This document shows positions 11,055 to 36,364 of a stretch of DNA of 64,000 nt, piece by piece. The notes under the pieces are model-generated. The model was given only the letters and a program-made list of their open reading frames with translations. It searched no databases and was not told the origin of the DNA. The stretch spans positions 365,210-429,209 of the forward strand of contig NC_043990.1 in NCBI RefSeq assembly GCF_902150065.1. Reading direction: 5' to 3'. The stretch's first letter is position 1; the number at the start of each line of letters is the position of its first letter. The translations under genes and the position numbers were made by a program. Source of the stretch: Myripristis murdjan. Its lineage: Eukaryota > Chordata > Actinopteri > Holocentriformes > Holocentridae.

Positions 11055-12250
11055 TGAGCAGCTGTATGCTTCTTCGTTGGTGTGACACCTCATGTGGCTC
11101 TGCAGCTGGCCCTTCTGGTGAAACCCTCGGCTGCAGACCGAGCAGCTGTACGGTTTCTCTCCCTTGTGGATTCTCATGTGGACCGTCATGTTGCTCTTGC
11201 TGGCAAACATTTTGCCGCAGTCCGAGCAGCTGTATGGTTTCTCATCGGTATGACATCGCATGTGACTCTGCAGATGCGCCTTCTGGTGAAAGCCTTTGTC
11301 GCAGACGGAGCAGCTGTACGGTCTCTCCCCTCTGTGGATCCTCATGTGCACTGCCATGTTGGATTTTGAGGTAAACATTTTACTGCACACCGAGCAGGGG
11401 TATGGTTTCTCCCCCGTGTGACTCATCATGTGCTCTTCTAACTGCACTCTCTGTTTTGCGCTTTTCCCGCAGACGGAGCAGCTGTACGGCCTCTCTCCTG
11501 TGTGGATTCTCATGTGTGCCTGCATGTTTCCCTTACAGACAAATGATTTAGCGCAGAACGAGCAGCTGTACGGTTTCTCTCCCTTGTGGATTCTCATGTG
11601 GACCGTCATGTTGCTCTTGCTGGCAAACATTTTACCACAGAACGAGCAACTAAATGGTTTCTCATTGGTATGACATCGCATGTGGCTCTGTAAATGTGTG
11701 TTCTGGTGAAATGCCTTGTTGCAGACTGAGCAGCTGTACGGTCTCTCACCTCTGTGGTTTCTCACAGAGCAGGAAGATGGTTTCTCTCCAGTATTACATC
11801 TGTAATGACTTAGAAAAGGTTTATTATGTGAGTCTGAACCTGACTGCGGTTCTCTAGTTGGTCTCCAGTCGTCCTCACTGTCTTCAGTCTCTGGTTCAGA
11901 GCAGTCTGATGTCTCCACATCAGCAGCTGGATCTGAGCTCCTGGCTGGTTCCTCTCCATCAGCTTCTGTCTCCATCTGCTCAGAGGAGCTGCTGGCTGGA
12001 GGCTCCGCCCCTCTGCTCTCCTCAGTTTGGCTCTGAAGAAGCTGTGAGGGCGGAGCTTCCTCTTCATCATCCTCACTCTTCACAGGGAACGTGTTGAGAT
12101 CCTGAAGCTGCTCTGCCTCCTGATTGGTCCAGAGTTCGTCCTCTTCCTCTTTAATGGGCGGGAGCTCTGGCTCCTCCTGGTCCAGACTGGGGGTCTGCTC
12201 CTGCTGCTCAGGGGGAACCTCTTCTTTCCACACCAGCAGCCGGGGACCGT
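11052..12250 (-). CDS. Zinc-finger gene A, last exon: acidic region and 8 fingers, truncated
   Basis: The acceptor CCTGTCAG precedes 12250. The exon enters in phase 1 and joins exon 1 (14957-15242) to give HRA-D-GPRLLVWKEEVPPEQQ. Order: acidic region with PPIKEEEDELW and FPVKSEDDEEE (about residues 1-140 of this exon), a degenerate first finger (YRCNTGEKPSSCSVRNHRGE), then eight C2H2 fingers. Finger CSVCGKSAKQRVQLEEH has Ala for the core Phe. The protein ends YSCS-stop, one Cys into a ninth finger, because the TAG is the first three bases of an inserted MITE. Family role: nuclear DNA-binding regulator. It is the only one of the A-D genes with a broken array. An intact coding frame up to the MITE suggests that it may still be expressed. 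Confidence 0.9.
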
Positions 12251-12926
12251 CTGACAGGACGGACAAGAAAAATTAACAATTAATATGAGCTCCACTCCAT
12301 CAGAGCATAACAAATAAACACATGAACAGATAAACAGACATGAAGTATATCTTCCCTCCCAGCAGACAGGTGTGTGAATGCACCTCCTTAAAGGGACAGA
12401 ACACTTTGCAGCTGTGTACTAGCTGTGTGTGTGTATGTGTGTGTGGCAGCTGTGTGTGTGGCAGCGTGACTTTCCTCAGACGTTTCTGTTTGCACACCAA
12501 TGTCTGTTTCTTTTCCCAACTCCATTTCTTTTCTCCACGATGACATTTCTGTGACGCCCACTACACAAAACGCTGCTGCTCACACACGTCCACGGCCGGC
12601 CTCCTGCTCGCTGGGGGTTCAGGCTGTGGCTCTTCAATAAACCCACAGTTCAGTTTGTTTTGTATATCAATAAGAAAGAAAAAAAAACTATTTCCAGTGT
12701 TCTCTGTATTTTATCTTATTTTATTTTTTATTATTTTGATGACATTAAGAGACATTTAAGGGAACCTCAGCGTTTAAGGGGTTAAAAATGTTGTGTCCTG
12801 TAAATTTTGTTTAACAATTACAAAAACATATTTAATTTATGGTTTTCGTAGAAAAATTTGTCAGTCAATAAAACTCCTCAGGCTTTACAGGGTTAAACAT
12901 AAAGAAACACACAGGAGCAAAAACTG

Positions 12927-12965
<39 letters not shown>

Positions 12966-13345
12966 CCTGAAAAGACGACAAGACCTCTGCTTGGTTTAAG
13001 GCACGTTGTCAAGGAAACCTGTAGGATAACTGATTGATTGATTGATTACAAACTTTATTTCCATAACTCCTTACAAGGTGCTTTGCAAAATATGGGCACC
13101 ATGCAATATAATATTATCATATAATAAAAACTTGATTTGTATCGCACTTCTCAAGTGATGTCAGGAGACAAACCAGCAACACGACAACAGCAACTTTATT
13201 AAAAACATGAAAACGAACGAAAAGACAAATCATCCTAAAACACGTGAAGAACAGAACCGGGACAGGAAGTCAGATCAAACAAGCTGAGGCCGACTGAGAG
13301 CAGAGACTGACCTCAGACCAGGTCTGAGAGGTCTGCAGGTCTGAG

Positions 13346-13390
<45 letters not shown>

Positions 13391-13456
13391 AGCAGTGCAC
13401 TGCCTGTCTATAGGTGACAGTGTTTCCCCTAGCAAGGATGCTACTAAATTATGATT

Positions 13457-13521
<65 letters not shown>

Positions 13522-13620
13522 AGGCTTCTCTCCCCCCCCTCTCTCACACACACACACTCACACACCACAGGCGGCCCGCGGCCCCGGAGCGGCCGGCTTT
13601 GGCCGGGTCCGGCCGGGCCT
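12251..13620. other. Intron 1 of gene A, 3' part, simple repeats
   Basis: No exon is seen. It holds (CA)n at about 12931-12964, (GT)n at about 13350-13388 and (AT)n at about 13472-13508. A fragment at 13025-13180 looks like the 3' end of a LINE or SINE in minus orientation. The segment 13565-13620 is GC-rich (CGGCC). Confidence 0.55.
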
Positions 13621-14956
13621 GACTGACCTGCTCTGTGCAGCCTGACTGACTGACTGACTGACTGACTGACTGACTGACTGACCTGCTCTGTGCAGCCTGA
13701 CTGACTGACTGACTGACCTGCTCTGTGCAGCCTGACTGACTGACTGACTGACTGACTGACCTGCTCTGTGCAGCCTGACTGACTGACTGACTGACTGACT
13801 GACTGACTGACCTGCTCTGTGCAGCCTGACTGACTGACTGACTGACTGACTGACTGACTGACTGACCTGCTCTGTGCAGCCTGACTGACTGACTGACTGA
13901 CTGACTGACCTGCTCTGTGCAGCCTGACTGACTGACTGACTGACTGACTGACTGACTGACTGACCTGCTCTGTGCAGCCTGACTGACTGACTGACTGACT
14001 GACTGACTGACCTGCTCTGTGCAGCCTGACTGACTGACTGACTGACTGACTGACTGACTGACTGACTGACCTGCTCTGTGCAGCCTGACTGACTGACTGA
14101 CTGACTGACTGACCTGCTCTGTGCAGCCTGACTGACTGACTGACTGACCTGCTCTGTGCAGCCTGACTGACTGACTGACTGACTGACTGACTGACTGACC
14201 TGCTCTGTGCAGCCTGACTGACTGACTGACTGACTGACTGACTGACTGACTGACCTGCTCTGTGCAGCCTGACTGACTGACTGACTGACTGACTGACCTG
14301 CTCTGTGCAGCCTGACTGACTGACTGACTGACTGACTGACTGACTGACTGACCTGCTCTGTGCAGCCTGACTGACTGACTGACTGACTGACTGACTGACC
14401 TGCTCTGTGCAGCCTGACTGACTGACTGACTGACTGACTGACTGACTGACTGACTGACTGACCTGCTCTGTGCAGCCTGACTGACTGACTGACTGACTGA
14501 CCTGCTCTGTGCAGCCTGACTGACTGACTGACTGACTGACTGACTGACCTGCTCTGTGCAGCCTGACTGACTGACTGACTGACTGACTGACTGACTGACC
14601 TGCTCTGTGCAGCCTGACTGACTGACTGACTGACTGACTGACCTGCTCTGTGCAGCCTGACTGACTGACTGACTGACTGACTGACCTGCTCTGTGCAGCC
14701 TGACTGACTGACTGACTGACTGACTGACTGACTGACTGACCTGCTCTGTGCAGCCTGACTGACTGACTGACTGACTGACTGACTGACTGACCTGCTCTGT
14801 GCAGCCTGACTGACTGACTGACTGGCTGACTGACCTGCTCTGTGCAGCCTGACTGACTGACTGACTGGCTGACTGACTGACCTGCTCTGTGCAGCCTGAC
14901 TGACTGACTGACTGACTGACTGACTGACTGACTGACTGACTGACTGACTGACTGAC
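13621..14956 (-). repeat. Minisatellite of about 28 exon-end plus 5' splice-site units
   Basis: On the minus strand each unit is GGCTGCACAGAGCAG followed by (GTCA)n with variable n. The 28th unit, counted from low coordinates, contains the true end of exon 1 of gene A (CACAGAGCAG|GTCAGT at 14957/14956). Every unit therefore reproduces the last 15 bases of the exon and a GT donor. All three minus-strand frames are free of stops. Reading the exon frame through the array, I count RLHRA in 12 units, GCTEQ in 10 and AAQSR in 6, so 12 donors would join in frame to the finger exon. Confidence 0.95.
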
Positions 14957-15242
14957 CTGCTCTGTGCAGCCTGACTTGGGGCTTCAGCAGGATGTTGAGC
15001 AGCTTCCTCTGGCGGCACATCTCTTGCTCTGCCCGCTCAGCTTTGTCTTCGTACTCCGCCACGGTTTTCTCCAACAGGCCGACAATCTCCTCCGCGGCCG
15101 CCGTCAGCCGCTCGGTGAGCAGCGCTCTCAGCTCCGGGATCTCAGCCGCTTCTCTGCCTTTTTCCAGCAGCAGCAGAAAGTCTGCAGCAGCGGCGCTGAT
15201 CCGCTCATGGACCGACACCCTCAGCAGCTGCAGCGGCAGCAT
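14957..15242 (-). CDS. Zinc-finger gene A, exon 1 (coiled-coil module)
   Basis: The start is MLPLQLLRVSVHERIS at 15242; an upstream ATG at 15260 is possible. The 286 nt end in phase 1 at CAG|GTCAGT. The module is the teleost ERLTAAAEEIVGLLEKTVAEYE coiled coil followed by CRQRKLLNILLKPQVRLHRA. It is longer than in genes B and C (95 against 57 codons), because a related block, ERISAAAADFLLLLEK, precedes it, probably an internal duplication. It likely mediates oligomerisation. An ETS-type ACTTCCGG lies upstream at 15359-15366. Confidence 0.9.
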
Positions 15243-15420
15243 CTTCCTCCGCTCACACACTCACACACTTTAACCTGCTCACACACTCTTTAACCCGAAC
15301 ACACACACACACACTTTAACCCGCAGACCAGAGAAAACACATCGGCAGCCACTTGTTTACTTCCGGTTCCGGGTCGAGCAGAGAGGCTGCGACGGCCTTT
15401 CAGTTTAAAACACAGAGCCA
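15243..15420 (-). promoter_or_regulatory. Probable promoter of gene A
   Basis: A GC-richer stretch just upstream of the first ATG, with an ETS-type ACTTCCGG (15359-15366) next to GGTTCCGG and no TATA box. Placement is inferred from the gene model only. Confidence 0.4.
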
Positions 15421-15565
15421 GAGGAGGGGCGATAATCTGAGAAGAAACTCTGAGATTTCTTAGATTAAATTCGTGAATTTATGAGAAAAAAACAGTGAAA
15501 CCGGTTTGTCCTCCTCCTATTTGATCCAGTCTGAAGGAAATCCTGCTGGTCTGAGTCCAGAACCC

Positions 15566-15759
15566 CAACCTCCTCCTCAGCATCTGGACTCTGAAGAGAC
15601 GTTGCTGTGACTTGGGCCGATTCAGAAGAAAACAATCTGCTGATTCTGGGTCAGATCAGCAGGATCTCCTTGTTCCTGTAGAATCTGCTGAGGGGATCAG
15701 CTGCAGGCCTGAGACACGGCCAGCAGGGGGCAGCACAGGTGGAGCCACTTACACAGAGG

Positions 15760-15821
<62 letters not shown>
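15566..15821. repeat. Dispersed repeat copy and (CA)n
   Basis: 15566-15696 is an inverted, diverged copy of 4130-4262. It is followed by a long pure CA run at about 15763-15821. Confidence 0.6.
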
Positions 15822-15824
15822 AAT

Positions 15825-16804
15825 CAATCAGTCAAATCCTTTATCTAACCAGATAAGCATCACTGAGATTTAAAACCTCTTTTACAAGAGCGATCTGGCC
15901 AAGCAAGGCAGCAAAGACAGAGTTACGACATTAAAAGACATTCCAACAGGCAAAAAAAACATAACATTCACAACAAAGTTCAAATTATAGCCATATTATC
16001 AGACACAGTTGCATTGTCCAAGAGAACTGGTTTCATAGCCTTTTAAAATATTTTTAAATTCTCCTAGCGTGACTTGTCCTGGCAGTTTGAGGTCCTTTTG
16101 TAGCTCGTTCCAGGCCAATGGACCAGCGTAACTAAAAGCTCTTTTACCTCATTCGGTCCTCACTCTGGGGACAACCAGCTGAAGGGCATCTTTGGATCAA
16201 AGCGCATGCTGGTCCTGCTCGATGCACAAACATATGCTTAACCCTATAAAGTCTGAACTATGAAAGAATTGGCAGAAAATTCCAATTTTTTTAAATTGAA
16301 CCCTTTATTTAGTCCTGTAACAAAATGTAAAAACATATTTTTTGAAAGATTTTTCAAAAAATATGTTATTACGTACAGTTTTTCTGTTGTATCATATACG
16401 ACAGTACTTGAAGTGCCAATGGTCCAGGGTGAACAGGGGAAGTGTCCAAAGGAATACAACAGTATTTTGGTCAAGTATTGATTAAACTGAAAACGGAATG
16501 TGTTATTTGATAACGTGTATTATATATGATACAAAGGCTTTATAGGGTTAAGTAAGAGGTTACCAGCCCAATCAGAGCTTTGTGCAAGAGAGACAACCAT
16601 CACATGAAGAGAAGAGATGGGCAATTTGCAGTGTCATAAAGAGTGCAATGATGCAATCGATTGCCACATCTGGTGACAAAGTGTAAGGCAGAATTGTACA
16701 CAGCGTCCAGCTTCCTAAGGAACTGATCAGGTGCATGCATGTAGAGTAAATCGCCATAATCCAGTAGGGGGAGGAACTGTAGCGTGATTTGCCATAGGCC
16801 CATG
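15825..16804 (-). mobile_element. LINE 3' fragment, split by a MITE
   Basis: The minus strand of 16600-16803 encodes a reverse-transcriptase C-terminal stretch (LPLLDYGDLLYMHAPDQF, KLDAVYNSALHF) typical of fish LINEs. The sequence continues across a 306-bp MITE (16242-16547) toward 15825. It is 5'-truncated and dead. The clade is uncertain. Confidence 0.65.
16242..16547. mobile_element. piggyBac-like MITE with TTAA duplication
   Basis: Flanked by TTAA on both sides (16238-16241, 16548-16551). Terminal repeats are CCCTATAAAG and CTTTATAGGG. TTAA targets with CCC(T/A) ends are the piggyBac signature. It sits inside a LINE fragment and is therefore younger than it. No transposase. Confidence 0.82.
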
Positions 16805-17437
16805 GGTTTTATGACCCATTGGGCCCCTTTGCCTGACCTGGGGGGGCCCCTGGGCCCTTGCTGGAAAAAATAAATAATTTCACCATTTACTGTTTATATT
16901 TGTGACTTCCTTTTTGTCTTACCAAAATAATAGACGCTGTCAAAAATGATTCATGATCGCTGTATCAAAACCTTGCAGGCTGCCGTAGCCTGGTTGCGTG
17001 GCTGATTTGTTACATCTGAGAGTTCTAAAAGCCAAGCGAGAACGAACGAGTCAGAACCAGAACGCAACGCACACGGTCACTCACGGCAGAGTCATTTCTA
17101 GCTAGCTCGTGACAGTCTATCTCAGTGTTTCTCAAATGGGGGCACGCGTACCCCTGGGGGTACTTGAAGGAACTCCAGCTGGTAGGCTACGTGAGGTTTT
17201 TAAAAATTACACAACACGTAGATCCGACTGAGCAATCTGATTGATCAATCAGACGTTTAGAATGTGCTCAAATGAACATGACAGTACAGTTAACCCTGCT
17301 CAAATGAAAAATACTGAATCAATCACTGAAAATATTAGGCTACTATTGCCCGAGTCTGTGTGGTTTCCATGGCAACATGAAACGTTTCACCGAAACCCGC
17401 AGCAAAAGCCGCGTTGTCAGCTTTGTTCGCCTGCATA

Positions 17438-17788
17438 ATGGACCGTTTTGTTGTCAGTTTTGATTTATTTGGCGACCTAAGTTTGAATAAATGGGTGAAC
17501 GAGGAAGACAAGACAGAAGAGAAAAAGGAGAGATACGCGAGAGTGACGAGTGAAGAGCTGGATCAGCTGGAGAGGTCAGGAAATGAAGCCGGTACGGCCC
17601 GGTCAACGTCTTGGGCCGTCAAATGTCTACAAGACTACCTGACAAACACCGGGCAAACAGCTGATTTCTCACCTGTAAGGAAAGAAGAGCTGAACAAGAT
17701 CCTCCGGGAATTTTATGGAGCTTTAAATTCTATAATAAAGAGAATGAAATGCCTCAGAAGATTCAGCACCACGGACAGTACCTGCTGA
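17438..17788 (+). CDS. 116-aa ORF, second copy
   Basis: Begins MDRFVVSFDLFGDLSLNKW; 108 of 116 residues equal the 9026-9376 product. It stops in the first minisatellite unit at the same place, so truncation predates the duplication of the unit. Differences are spread across the ORF, and the frame has stayed open in both copies. Function unknown; Crypton/KIAA1958-like by resemblance only. Confidence 0.45.
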   Translation: MDRFVVSFDLFGDLSLNKWVNEEDKTEEKKERYARVTSEELDQLERSGNEAGTARSTSWAVKCLQDYLTNTGQTADFSPVRKEELNKILREFYGALNSIIKRMKCLRRFSTTDSTC

Positions 17789-17884
17789 GGCAGATTCAGC
17801 ACCACGGACAGTACCTGCTGAGGCGGATTCGGCACCACGGACAGTACCTGCTGAGGCAGATTCAGCACCACGGACAGTACCTGG
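17754..17884. repeat. 33-bp minisatellite, four units
   Basis: Same unit as at 9342-9637, with four copies and one variant unit (cggattcggcaccacgg). Confidence 0.9.
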
Positions 17885-18220
17885 AAGAATTTCCACAGAG
17901 ATGTGCGGCTGTAACTTTGTTCTTGTTATTAATGTGTTAATGTTATCAGTTATTAATTAGCCTATTAATCGTTATTAATTTGTTTATTCTTTATAAGTTG
18001 CCTAGGCCATTGATTGATTACTTAATGCACCATCTGCACTCCTCCATGTTTAATAATTTTATTTTCTATGCAATCAATTAATCAATCAAGAGGGAACCAC
18101 ATTTTAATTTCATTATCCAACCTGTTGTATAATGACCAGTAAACATCCTTGTATCCTTGTATTTAATTAATTTGTCAATTTGTTTGCATCTGTACATTGA
18201 AATGAACATTTAATAAATCA

Positions 18221-18837
18221 CCAAGAGCTTCAAACGTTCTCCTGCATGCATCTGAAAATGACCACGAGGGGTTTTTCCTACGCTTCTGGTCCTGGTTTGG
18301 TTCGGATGCTGATGAGTCCGGTCCTTCAGTTTGCCTCCTGTTTCACCGCCGTGCCACATGGTTGACACCCAGTGGCAGAAACTCAGTGGCTGCCAGTGGA
18401 GCGCTCCTGGCCCTGCCTCTGAGGTACAAACTCTGTGTTTTTCTGTTGGTTTTGGATCTATCCTGGACCAGCAGGTCTTTGAGCTTCTGATTCTGCCTGT
18501 ATGACCAACCTGAAGTCCCTCGGGGCTCCTCAGTTTCCTGTGGAAGGGTCTTGTGGATCTGTCACCACAAACGGAGCTGGTTTGGTTTGGTTTCCTGCCT
18601 CCTGGATGCTCTGCCGTGCGGCTGGAAAAGCTGTTGGAGTGCATGCTTTTTTTTCTTTCTTTTTTTTTTTTTACCAACCCACCAGTTGGTTCTTATGTTG
18701 ACAAAAGAGAAATTTGACATACGAAATATGGGAGGCACTATTAATGAGTTCAGATTAGGAGAAGCAGCTGCCAGGAAGAAAGGAGGGTTTAAGTGAGAGG
18801 ACACACACACTGAGGACACACACTCTCTCCAGCTACC
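18221..18837. other. Upstream flank of the protease gene
   Basis: No gene recognised. 18221-18640 is a GC-moderate stretch of unknown origin, perhaps an old repeat. 18650-18675 is a poly-T run. The last about 100 bp before the ATG at 18838 would hold the transcription start; no TATA box is evident. Confidence 0.4.
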
Positions 18838-33673
<14,836 letters not shown>

Positions 33674-33997
33674 CAGCTGTTCTCTCTCAGCGCTTCAGGA
33701 GTGTTTTCCTCTGGGAATTCAAATCTGTAGACCAGAGGCTTTTCCAGCTTTTTCCTCTTCTGAACCCCAAACCTTAATTTCAAGGAAACCATATTTCTAA
33801 GGTGCATAATCTACAGGGTGTTGTATTTGAAACTGGATACTAGCCAGTTACAATTGTCCACCTCCAATAAGGAATCTGTTTGGCTGATCAATACTATCGT
33901 ACGTGGGAGGTCCTTAAGTGTGACTATGTTTTGATTCTGATTATCCTGTGTTCTCAGAAACGTAGTTATTGCTAAAGTACATTATTTGCATCTTGTC

Positions 33998-34003
33998 AAT
34001 AAA
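33998..34003 (+). other. Poly(A) signal of the protease homologue
   Basis: AATAAA about 325 bases after the TAG stop and the first canonical signal on the plus strand; a plausible 3' end for the mRNA. Confidence 0.5.
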
Positions 34004-34315
34004 AGCATCAGTTCACATATTTCAGTGAATGGCATTTCTCTTCGCTCAGTTCTTTTTGTCTGTTTTTATTCATTTGTCATAATTCATGCTGGTACAGGCC
34101 TACATTAGTTCAAATGCATATGAGTACAAAGTATAGCTGTAATTGATATGTGAACTATATTTTGCTCATAATCAAATAAACTAATCAAATAAACTCTCAT
34201 CAATGTATTGCAAGTCCTTGGGAAAATGCTGTGGTTATTAAAGTTTTATATGTATATTCTGTAAAATAAATAGGTAAATACAAAACTTTAATAAATGACT
34301 GAAAATGGTTTGAAA

Positions 34316-34545
34316 GCACACTACCCCTGCCTAATTTGCAGAGGTCTTGTACTGGACTACATTATATTGAGAGGTGTTTCTAATTTTTTGTCCTCCATAT
34401 TTATATACATGAGGGGGGACAGAATAGTGGAAACAGCTGTCATCTCTATTACTGTGAGAAAAAGAAAAGCGGAGTTTTATAGGCAGCAGGAGAGGAAACT
34501 TTATGGCACAACAGCTGGACTGGATCAGACTGGACAGGTGGAGCT
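34316..34545. repeat. Dispersed repeat, inverted copy of 4341-4590
   Basis: Reads through the same motifs (aaactttatggcacaacagc, tagaaacacctctc and its relatives) in the opposite direction. Family unknown. Confidence 0.55.
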
Positions 34546-34560
34546 GATGACAAGGACACT

Positions 34561-34578
34561 ATTATTATTATTATTATT

Positions 34579-34616
<38 letters not shown>

Positions 34617-34670
34617 CGCTGGGTGACTGTTATTATTGTTATTAATAATAATAACAGTCACCCATCGTCA
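34561..34670. repeat. (ATT)n microsatellite with a long hairpin
   Basis: 34561-34616 is (ATT)/(AAT)n. 34612-34670 can fold: aatgacgctgggtgactg pairs with cagtcacccatcgtcatt with one mismatch and continues through tattatt/aataata. Confidence 0.8.
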
Positions 34671-36325
34671 TTCAGCTGTATGGTCTACGTTCTCTTGAAC
34701 AAAAGTGATGGCGGTGGATCGTCTCTTCACATGTGCGACTTCTTTTCTTTTACCTGGGGGGTTAATCCCCTTTACAGCAAAACTAATGGCTTTGTTTTGA
34801 CTGGTCACACATAAAAGGGGGTGAATTAAATGTCTCTGAAAGTGGCCAGTGTACAGATACAAAGCAGTGATGAACTGAAAGTGGGTTATGCAACAATGCT
34901 GGACCTTAAGGAAGAGTGCAGGACCTGATGAAGTCATGCTGATTGAGAAATAATGTAGCCCCCATAAGCTCACCACAGGCGAATCCCTTTCACTTTGTGG
35001 ATTCTTGGTATCTGTGTAAAAACTCATCAGTCCCCAAAGGTTCATCAGATTTGAGCCAGCTGTGTCTGAGATACTGAACGTGAAGCTCATGGACCTGCTG
35101 GCCAGGTGGTGGCGCTGTGCTTGGCCAGTCAGCTTTATATTCAGAATGTCAAACTCCATCATTCCCCAGATTTTCATCCGAAGCAGGCAGCAGAGGCTCA
35201 GAGACACACAGAGACCAAAAACATCGTCTCAAACTGAACATGGTTCCTGGAGATCACATGATCATGACTGGAATGAGATTACAGGAGCATTTTATTGGTG
35301 TTGGGATTTCCTGCACCACACCACTGCTGTTACTGGTCAAACTCAATCCTGCACATTCATGAGTTTATTTAAGAGCTCCCTCTGAGCCAACTCCAGTTAG
35401 AAAACTGAACTCCTCTTGCTGAAGGGGGTTCAGGGTTACTTTAATTATTTTACTGACAGAAAATTGCTGCACATCAGCCAGTCCATATTTGCAGCTCACT
35501 CAGCTTTATTTCTCTGGTCTGCGCCTCCTGACCTCCTCCAGGTGCCTGTTAATGAGTCTGACTGATCAGGGAACAGAAAGTGTGTGTGGCAGTTCTGCTG
35601 AGCCAGTGGGAGCCTGTACCTGTCCAGGTGGACAAACAAGGATCCAAGAGCCTTTTAACCATTTATTGAACAGTTGCGGTGGGTATGTGGGTGATTTTGT
35701 CTGTTCAGTAAAACAAAACATAAATCAATATACTGCCATGTATACCAAAACTAAGAGAATAATAAAGAGTACAGAATTAAGCTTACATCATTAATGAATC
35801 ACACATTAATAAATACAGGATAAAACAATAGAACAGCCATTTTCTCCTTTAAATTCATCATCAAGTTTCACTTAACTTGCAGGTTTCAACTTTATCTTAA
35901 AACGAACCACTACATCATGATCTGTCACATGCACAACTTAAATTGGGATGCGTAAAATGCAGACTTGTCTCCAAACATATAAACAGTGAGTCACACAAAG
36001 CAAAATGGCAAAATCTCTCCACCCATTCCAAGATTCACAGACTTGACATTTAAAGCTGAGATTCTTGAACAGAAAACACATTTTAAAACGATTTTTGATC
36101 AACACTGCCACCTAAAGTGGAGAGAATGGTACTGACACACCCCTCCAATAAACAAATAAATAATGTATTAACATTTTCATTCCGCTGTTTGTGAATCCAT
36201 AGCTCAGACTCCAGAAACAACAAATAAAGTATCTAATGTTTATGATGAATCCTAAAAATGTATTGTATGTATGTGTATTCCATTTGTAGAAATGGATGAT
36301 ACATAATATTTTTAATGAGCATTAA

Positions 36326-36335
<10 letters not shown>
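34671..36335. other. Spacer between the protease and TRIM genes
   Basis: No coding region that I can support. Confidence 0.45.

Positions 36336-36362
<27 letters not shown>
36336..36362. repeat. (ATC)n microsatellite
   Basis: A pure CAT/ATC run that overlaps the stop codon of the TRIM gene, so repeat-length change could alter its C-terminus. Confidence 0.85.

Positions 36363-36364
<2 letters not shown>

Larger units (their letters stand above)
17123..18220 (+). mobile_element. Crypton-like ORF repeat unit, copy 2
   Basis: Starts CAGTGTTTCTCAAATGGGG and matches 8709-9804 to AATAAATCA. It carries only four 33-bp units and has about 155 bp (18006-18162) not present in copy 1, perhaps an insertion in copy 2 or a deletion in copy 1. 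Confidence 0.6.

Noticed and set aside
13455-15260. A 601-residue minus-strand open frame (and a 486-residue one in another frame) rich in Ser-Val-Gln
   Set aside because: The length comes from the (GTCA)n minisatellite, which has no stop in any minus-strand frame. Only 14957-15242 looks like a real exon.
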